The position numbers and the translations under genes are program-made. The notes beneath the pieces were generated by a model. The model saw only the letters and a list, made by a program, of their open reading frames with translations, searched no databases and was not told the DNA's origin. This document shows, piece by piece, positions 59,369 through 64,000 of a stretch of 64,000 nucleotides of DNA. The DNA lies in contig CAIVQH010000020.1 of assembly GCA_903907995.1 (NCBI GenBank), positions 1-64,000 of the forward strand, in the 5' to 3' direction. How positions within the stretch are numbered: position 1 is the first letter of the stretch; each line of letters starts with the position of its first letter. Origin of the DNA: an uncultured Verrucomicrobiota bacterium (GTDB lineage Bacteria; Verrucomicrobiota; Verrucomicrobiia; Limisphaerales; UBA9464).

Positions 59369-60934
59369 ATGAAGCCGAGCAAAGTTGAAATATACGACAC
59401 CACCCTCCGCGACGGCGCCCAGGCCGAAGGCATCAACTTTTCCCTGGCCGACAAGCTCCGCATCGCCGAACGGCTCGACCAGTTTGGCGTGCATTACATC
59501 GAGGGCGGATGGCCGGGCTCGAACCCTAAGGATATGGAATTCTTCCAGCAGGCCGCCAAACGCCGGTGGAAACATGCCCAGATCGCCAGTTTCGGCTTCA
59601 CCCGCAAAAAAGGCGTGGCCGTGGAGGCCGACCCGCAGGTCCGCATGCTCCTCGACGCCAAGACGCCGGTCGTGACCATCGTCGGCAAGACGTGGCTGCT
59701 GCACGTCACCGAGGTGCTGCGCGTCAAACCCGAGGAAAACCTGGGCATGATCGGCGACACCATCCGTTACCTGAAGGATCAGGGGAAGATCGTGGTCTAT
59801 GATGCGGAGCACAGCTTTGACGGCTTCAAGGACGAGCCCGAATACGCGCTCGCCACCTGGCAGGCGGCCGAAAAGGCGGGGGCCGACGTCATCTGCCTCT
59901 GCGAAACGAACGGCGGCGCGCTGCCCAGCGAGGTCAGCCGCATCGTCACCTTCGCCAAGGGCAAACTGAACGCCCGGCTCGGCATCCACACCCATAATGA
60001 CTGCGGTTTCGGCGTGGCCAATGGCATCGCGGCGCTGGAGGCCGGGGCCGACCACATCCAGGGAACGATCAATGGCTATGGCGAGCGCACCGGCAACTGC
60101 AACCTCACCAGCGTCATCCCCACGGTGCACTTCAAGATGGGCCGCCTCGGGGTGCCGGTGAAATCGCTGCCTAAGCTGAAGGAGCTTTCGGAGTTCGTGG
60201 ACGAGATCGCCAACGTCCGGCACGACACCCGCCAGCCGTGGGTCGGCCAGACGGCCTTCGCCCACAAGGGCGGCATCCACGTCCACGCCATCGAGCGCGT
60301 GGCCCGGAGCTACGAGCACATCGTGCCCGAGGCGGTTGGCAACCACCGCCGGGTGCTCGTCAGCGACATGTCGGGCCGGACGAACATCCTGCTCAAGGCC
60401 GCCGAGCTGGGCTTCAAGCTCACGCCCGAGGCGCCGGAAGCCCGCGCCATCACCACGCGGGTGAAGGATCTGGAATCGGCCGGCTACGAATACGAGGCCG
60501 CTGAGGCCTCGCTCGCGCTGCTCATCCGCAGCGTGCTGGATCAGAACCCGGAACTGCTGTTCACGGTGGATTCCTATCACGTTTCCATGCGGGGCAATGG
60601 CGCCAGCTCCGTCTGCGAGGCCACGGTCAAGGTTCGCGTCGGCAAGCAGGTGCATCACACGGTCGCGGAAGGCGACGGCCCGGTGAATGCGCTCGATGGA
60701 GCGTTGCGTACGGCCCTCGCCAAATCATTCCCCACCCTGAAGAAGATCACGCTGACCGACTACAAGGTCCGCATTCTCGATGGGGTGGCCGGCACCGCCG
60801 CCAAGACCCGCGTGCTGATCCAGTCCACCGACGGCAAGCGCGAATGGGGCACCGTCGGCGTCAGCGAGAACATCATCACCGCGTCACTGCAGGCGCTGGT
60901 GGACTCGATGGAGTACGCGCTGCTGGAGCACTGA
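59369..60934 (+). CDS. cimA: (R)-citramalate synthase
   Basis: A 521-residue DRE-TIM metallolyase. IYDTTLRDGAQAEGINFS at the start, GGWPGSNPKD, YDAEHSFDGFKDEPEYAL and HTHNDCGFGVANGIAALEAG mark the CimA group as against LeuA, which lacks GGWPGSNPKD and the AEHSFDG form. The C-terminal regulatory LeuA-dimer domain is at about residues 400-515. It condenses pyruvate and acetyl-CoA to citramalate, the first step of the threonine-independent route to 2-oxobutyrate and isoleucine. It stands behind a candidate Ile attenuator. The regulatory domain also allows feedback inhibition by isoleucine. Confidence 0.93.
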   Translation: MKPSKVEIYDTTLRDGAQAEGINFSLADKLRIAERLDQFGVHYIEGGWPGSNPKDMEFFQQAAKRRWKHAQIASFGFTRKKGVAVEADPQVRMLLDAKTPVVTIVGKTWLLHVTEVLRVKPEENLGMIGDTIRYLKDQGKIVVYDAEHSFDGFKDEPEYALATWQAAEKAGADVICLCETNGGALPSEVSRIVTFAKGKLNARLGIHTHNDCGFGVANGIAALEAGADHIQGTINGYGERTGNCNLTSVIPTVHFKMGRLGVPVKSLPKLKELSEFVDEIANVRHDTRQPWVGQTAFAHKGGIHVHAIERVARSYEHIVPEAVGNHRRVLVSDMSGRTNILLKAAELGFKLTPEAPEARAITTRVKDLESAGYEYEAAEASLALLIRSVLDQNPELLFTVDSYHVSMRGNGASSVCEATVKVRVGKQVHHTVAEGDGPVNALDGALRTALAKSFPTLKKITLTDYKVRILDGVAGTAAKTRVLIQSTDGKREWGTVGVSENIITASLQALVDSMEYALLEH

Positions 60935-60945
60935 CCCGGCGGCGC

Positions 60946-61470
60946 TCAGTGGCGCAGCCGCCACAGGCTGAGACTGGTAAAGACCGCCACGGCAAACCCG
61001 TAGGCGGCCATGCCCAGCCCTACGCCGAAAGGCACCAGTTCCCAGCGCGTGAACCACATCAGCGCCACGCCCACGATGGAAAAAAGCGCGGCCTCGCCGA
61101 GAAAGCAGGCCCAGGCGAGCCCGCGCGGACTTTCCATGAGGCGATCCGACATCCATGCGCGGTATTTGTGCTCGCCCAGCGTCCGCATCAGCCAGGCGGA
61201 TTGCAGGTTGCGCGCGGCCACGAGCAGGCTCGTGGTCGTGACCGCCACCGCCGGCAACGGCCAGCAGCCGATCGCCAGGCCGATCGCGAGGTTCAGCGGC
61301 ACACCATACTTCCAGCCGAGCCGCCGGGCGATCGGATTGCCCTCCAGCACCAGGTTCGGCGTCGCGATCCGGGTGGAGAGCAGGTCGCAGCTCCGCCCCA
61401 GGATGACCAGCCCGGTCAGCAGCAGCCAGGGACGGCTGCCAAACGCCACGAAATCATCGAGCCGGACCAC
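60946..61470 (-). CDS. DUF5658-like small membrane protein
   Basis: A 174-residue protein starting at GTG 61470, 4 bases after the hisI stop. It has four helices. The start, FGSRPWLLLTGLVILGRSCDLLSTR and VLEGNPIARRLGWKYG, carries the D-x3-T...E-x-N-P pattern seen in DUF5658-like proteins. Function unknown; position suggests cotranscription with the his genes. The open frame extends upstream over hisI but in a non-coding reading. Confidence 0.65.
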   Translation of the reverse strand: MVRLDDFVAFGSRPWLLLTGLVILGRSCDLLSTRIATPNLVLEGNPIARRLGWKYGVPLNLAIGLAIGCWPLPAVAVTTTSLLVAARNLQSAWLMRTLGEHKYRAWMSDRLMESPRGLAWACFLGEAALFSIVGVALMWFTRWELVPFGVGLGMAAYGFAVAVFTSLSLWRLRH

Positions 61471-61474
61471 GGGA

Positions 61475-61864
61475 TCACTTTTTCCCGTAGATTTGCTCCG
61501 GAGTCTCGAGCTGAGCCTCGGTGACCTTGGACGTGGCGCCGTCGCCCTCGATACTGCGGAAGAAGCACGACTGGTAGCCTTCGTGGCAGGCGGCCCCGAT
61601 CTGCTCAACCTGGATCAGCAGCGTGTCGCCGTCGCAATCGAAGGCGATGTCTTTCACGACCTGCACGTGGCCGCTGGATTCGCCCTTCATCCAGAACTTC
61701 TGCCGGGAGCGGCTCCAGAAGAAAGTCCGTTTCGTCTCCACGGTCTTCTCCAGGGAGGTCCGGTTCATCCAGGCCATCATGAGCACGCGGCCGGTCTTCT
61801 GTTCCTGGATGATGGCCGGGATCAGGCCATCGGCGTTGAATTTCAGCTGATCGTAGAACGACAT
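61475..61864 (-). CDS. hisI: Phosphoribosyl-AMP cyclohydrolase
   Basis: A 129-residue protein. [37 protein letters not shown], then the metal-binding segments [13 protein letters not shown] and [11 protein letters not shown] are all present. It opens the ring of phosphoribosyl-AMP in histidine synthesis. There is no HisE fusion. It lies 41 bases after a DUF486 gene and is followed by a small membrane protein. Confidence 0.95.
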   Translation of the reverse strand: MSFYDQLKFNADGLIPAIIQEQKTGRVLMMAWMNRTSLEKTVETKRTFFWSRSRQKFWMKGESSGHVQVVKDIAFDCDGDTLLIQVEQIGAACHEGYQSCFFRSIEGDGATSKVTEAQLETPEQIYGKK

Positions 61865-61905
61865 GATTTGCGGAATCTCGGTTTGGCGGGTTGCGGCGGC
61901 AAGAT

Positions 61906-62265
61906 TCACTTTCCCGGCAGGAAGGCAAACCCCACGGCAGCGAGGATGCAGGCAAAGGCGGCCACGTGGTTCCACTGCGGCTTCGTCCCAAAGTAGAAGA
62001 ACGCGAACCCGGTGAAAACGACGAGCGTGATGACCTCCTGGCTCAGCTTGAGCTGAAACAGCGAGAAACGGGCTGAACCGTAACGGTTCGCCGGCACCAT
62101 CACCAGATACTCGAAAAACGCGATGCCCCAGCTCGCGGCAATGGCGATCCAGAGGGGCTGGTGCTCCTTGAATTTCAGGTGGCGGTACCACGCAAACGTC
62201 ATGAAGACGTTGCTCACGAACAGCGCGACGAACGGAAACCAGACGGTTTGGGCAATTCGTTCCAT
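61906..62265 (-). CDS. DMT-family (DUF486) membrane protein
   Basis: A 119-residue protein with four helices, of the DUF486 family: [41 protein letters not shown] and [20 protein letters not shown] are typical. It is distantly related to drug/metabolite transporters and probably works as a dimer. It lies between hisF and hisI with short spacers (8 and 41 bases), so it is likely cotranscribed; the link to histidine is unknown. Confidence 0.88.
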   Translation of the reverse strand: MERIAQTVWFPFVALFVSNVFMTFAWYRHLKFKEHQPLWIAIAASWGIAFFEYLVMVPANRYGSARFSLFQLKLSQEVITLVVFTGFAFFYFGTKPQWNHVAAFACILAAVGFAFLPGK

Positions 62266-62273
62266 GGGAGAAA

Positions 62274-63050
62274 TCAGATGCGGCGGATCGGGAGCCCCTG
62301 CGCGGCCAGGTAGTCCTTCACCTGACGTACGGTGAAGGTGCCGAAGTGGAAGATGCTCGCGGCGAGCACGGCATCCGCCCGGCCTTCCAGCAGCACTTCC
62401 GCCATGTGCTCCAGCGTGCCCGCACCGCCGCTGGCCACCACAGGGACACCCACGGACTCGCTGATGCGGCGGGTGATCACCAGGTCAAACCCCGCCTTGG
62501 TGCCGTCGGCATCGATCGAGTTCAGCACGATCTCGCCCGCGCCCAGCTCCACCGCCCGCTGTGCCCAGGCCACGGCCTCCAAGCCGGTCGGCTTGCGACC
62601 GCCCTGGGCAAACACCTCCCAGCGATCCGGGGCGACTTTCTTCGCGTCGATCGACACCACGATGCACTGGCTGCCGAACTTCTCCGCGCCGGCCCGGATC
62701 AGGTCGGGATTGGCCAGGGCGCTGGAGTTGATGCTCACCTTGTCCGCGCCCGCCTTGAGCATGGTGCTCATGTCCTCCACGGCCCGGATGCCGCCGCCGA
62801 CTGTCAGCGGCATGAAACAGCGGTCCGCCGCGCGCTCGATGACCCCCACCATGCTGGCGCGGCCGTGGGCGCTGGCGGTGATGTCGAAAAACACCATCTC
62901 ATCCGCGCCCTGTTCGTTGTAGCGCACCGCCAGCTCGACGGGATCGCCCACGTTTTTCAGTTCGCCCGCCTCGGCCCGGCCAAAGCTGACACCACGCGTG
63001 ACCTTACCGTCATGCACATCCAGACAAGGAATGACCCGGCGCGCTAACAT
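62274..63050 (-). CDS. hisF: Imidazole glycerol phosphate synthase, cyclase subunit
   Basis: A 258-residue TIM barrel starting at ATG 63050. [20 protein letters not shown] carries the catalytic Asp of His[14 protein letters not shown], then [35 protein letters not shown] with the second catalytic Asp, and [15 protein letters not shown] complete the family. With HisH it makes imidazole glycerol phosphate and AICAR. No hisH is in the window. Confidence 0.96.
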   Translation of the reverse strand: MLARRVIPCLDVHDGKVTRGVSFGRAEAGELKNVGDPVELAVRYNEQGADEMVFFDITASAHGRASMVGVIERAADRCFMPLTVGGGIRAVEDMSTMLKAGADKVSINSSALANPDLIRAGAEKFGSQCIVVSIDAKKVAPDRWEVFAQGGRKPTGLEAVAWAQRAVELGAGEIVLNSIDADGTKAGFDLVITRRISESVGVPVVASGGAGTLEHMAEVLLEGRADAVLAASIFHFGTFTVRQVKDYLAAQGLPIRRI

Positions 63051-63076
63051 GCGAAAAAATGGCTGACCGATGGGGA

Positions 63077-63105
63077 CAAAAAAGCCCGCCGATGGCGGCG
63101 GGCTC
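63077..63105 (-). terminator. Intrinsic terminator before hisF
   Basis: Reading leftward, GCCCGCCG and CGGCGGGC form an 8-base stem around CCAT, followed by six or seven T. It ends the transcript of the winged-helix gene (stop at 63133) 27 bases before hisF begins. Confidence 0.85.
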
Positions 63106-63132
63106 ACAAACTTTCAGGATACGGTTAAGGGG

Positions 63133-63501
63133 TCAAGCCGGACCGAACTTGCCGTCGCTATTCTTGAACGCCTTGTCGCTGTAGAGCAGCGTGTTCAGCG
63201 AATTCATGGGGCTCTTGGCGGTGAACTTGTAGCCGATCTTCGCGATGGCATCGAGGATGTCGGGCTTGGAAAGAGTCTTGCCCTTGGTGACCGTGAGCAC
63301 GGCTTCCTTGAGGGACAGCTCGTTCTTGGCGCGCTTCGCCCGGCCGGTGCTGGTGACCGCTTTCGGGGCCGCGGCAACCGAACCCTTGGGGGACAGGGAC
63401 AGGACCCGGTCAATCTGGGCCAGTTCGGCTTCCAGCTCGCCCTTGCGCTTCAACAGACTGTCACGGAGGTTAACAAAAGCTTTCAGTGGATCGTTCTTCA
63501 T
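63133..63501 (-). CDS. Small protein with coiled coil and winged-helix-like domain
   Basis: A 122-residue basic protein starting at ATG 63501 (MKNDPLKAFVNLRDS). Residues 5-35 are a charged coiled coil (LLKRKGELEAELAQIDRVL). After a Lys/Ala linker, residues about 60-122 read ELSLKEAVLTVTKGKTLSK, PDILDAIAKIGYKF and NSLNTLLYSDKAFKN, similar to HARE-type helix-turn-helix domains. It may bind DNA as a coiled-coil dimer. Monocistronic with a strong terminator. Confidence 0.7.
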   Translation of the reverse strand: MKNDPLKAFVNLRDSLLKRKGELEAELAQIDRVLSLSPKGSVAAAPKAVTSTGRAKRAKNELSLKEAVLTVTKGKTLSKPDILDAIAKIGYKFTAKSPMNSLNTLLYSDKAFKNSDGKFGPA

Positions 63502-63743
63502 GCGCGCGAAATGTAGCGGAGAAAATATCAGTCGCAAGAGGACAAAAATAATGATGCCACCCTGAGCACGGTCCACCCATACCGACCCGCCGGCAATAAG
63601 CAGCCGTTTAGGCAAGATATTTTATCTCAGAATGCCCGGTCATGGCACAACTGGAGCGGTTTCAGAAATGATGCAGCCATGAAAGGAAGCACTTACGGAA
63701 ACCACTTTGCAAAATGGGAATTCGGCAAGGCGTAAGCTCCCTT

Positions 63744-63896
63744 CCCCTCACCCTGAACCGCTCCCTTGGGAAGAGGGAAAAGCCGGGCTGCAGCTGGGTT
63801 CGTCGCCAGATCCCTCCGGCCAGTCCGGCGCCGGTTTTCACACGCAGTCGGACGACGATTCTCCCTCTCCCTGAGGGAGAGGGCCGGGGTGAGGGG
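63744..63896. repeat. MITE-like palindromic element, family B, copy 2
   Basis: Ends CCCTCACCC (63745-63753) and GGGTGAGGG (63887-63895) are inverted. A hairpin CTCCCTTGGGAAG lies near the left end, CCCTCTCCC/GGGAGAGGG at 63863-63883 near the right. The central CTCCGGCCAGTCCG is shared with copy 1 at 20601-20747, same orientation. The gap 63502-64000 contains no other feature that I can support. Confidence 0.65.
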
Positions 63897-64000
63897 GAAG
63901 GGCGTAAACGGACTTCCAGGCTGCCGGCGAGGATTGCGGCTGGATCGAACAGCGTAATGAGGGGCGCGTCATCCGCCTTTGGCACACGGAAAGGGCATCC

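Noticed and set aside
58322-60658. A 778-codon open frame read leftward through cimA
   Set aside because: The upstream 554 codons are antisense to cimA and its leader. The credible protein starts at 58996 with a signal peptide and has its own promoter.
59369-60934. 2-isopropylmalate synthase (leuA) instead of cimA
   Set aside because: The motifs GGWPGSNPKD and YDAEHSFDG and the length of 521 fit citramalate synthase. The leader codes for isoleucine rather than leucine.
63050-63133. Histidine-type leader attenuator in front of hisF
   Set aside because: The terminator belongs to the winged-helix gene just upstream, there is no His-rich leader frame between the terminator and hisF, and no alternative pairing is visible.

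Overview
This is a GC-rich bacterial chromosome window with about 60 supportable protein genes, no rRNA, tRNA or CRISPR array that I can see, and no complete insertion sequence. The gene repertoire points to the Verrucomicrobiota, or less likely another PVC relative. It includes a planctomycete-type cytochrome c domain protein, futalosine-type menaquinone genes, FkbM methyltransferases, a CE15 glucuronoyl esterase, an esterase/SMP-30 fusion, DUF1844 and DUF4337 proteins, and many palindromic intergenic elements. This is an inference from family content, not from a marker gene.

Layout. 256-3097: an ECF sigma factor, a small membrane protein in the anti-sigma position, and a bactofilin-like/RDD membrane protein. 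3194-18522: a surface-polysaccharide locus with a UDP-sugar epimerase and 6-dehydrogenase, five glycosyltransferases (GT9, two GT2, two GT-B), a SAM methyltransferase, two tandem FkbM methyltransferases, an MsbA-like ABC flippase, an MBOAT O-acyltransferase with an SGNH partner, and a polysaccharide deacetylase. 18591-28807: secreted sugar isomerase-like protein, GAPDH with its own terminator, an MFS exporter, the esterase/SMP-30 fusion, a HEAT-repeat protein and a membrane-linked Ser/Thr kinase. 29013-36251: MoaA, a coiled-coil protein, LON-domain and DUF1844 proteins, two ABC-2 permeases separated by a lower-GC insert, and a GrpE-like membrane protein. 36330-42853: cytochrome c, a VTC/DUF4956/HlyD cluster, ferredoxin, MnmE and a parvulin-type isomerase. 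42888-53882: globin, a HigBA-like toxin-antitoxin pair, MqnE, a lipoprotein carbonic anhydrase, an SGNH hydrolase, a CE15 esterase, a sodium:solute symporter coupled to a UreF-like protein, DUF4337, UbiA and UbiX. 54124-63501: a secreted protein, AIM24, a CHASE2-adenylate cyclase behind a FecR protein, citramalate synthase (cimA), hisI/hisF and a small winged-helix protein.

The most notable signal is in front of cimA. A 37-codon leader ORF (59163-59276) has five Ile codons and one Val codon within codons 21-31. Its stop codon lies inside a segment that can pair (13 of 15 positions) with the 5' half of a strong intrinsic terminator 35 nt upstream of cimA. This is the architecture of a ribosome-mediated isoleucine attenuator in front of the first enzyme of the pyruvate route to isoleucine.

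Other signals worth attention are a terminator whose U-run ends 7 nt before the start codon of the CHASE2 cyclase, a membrane protein with a GrpE-like C-terminus, and at least nine different palindromic element families scattered between genes, two of them present twice in the window.
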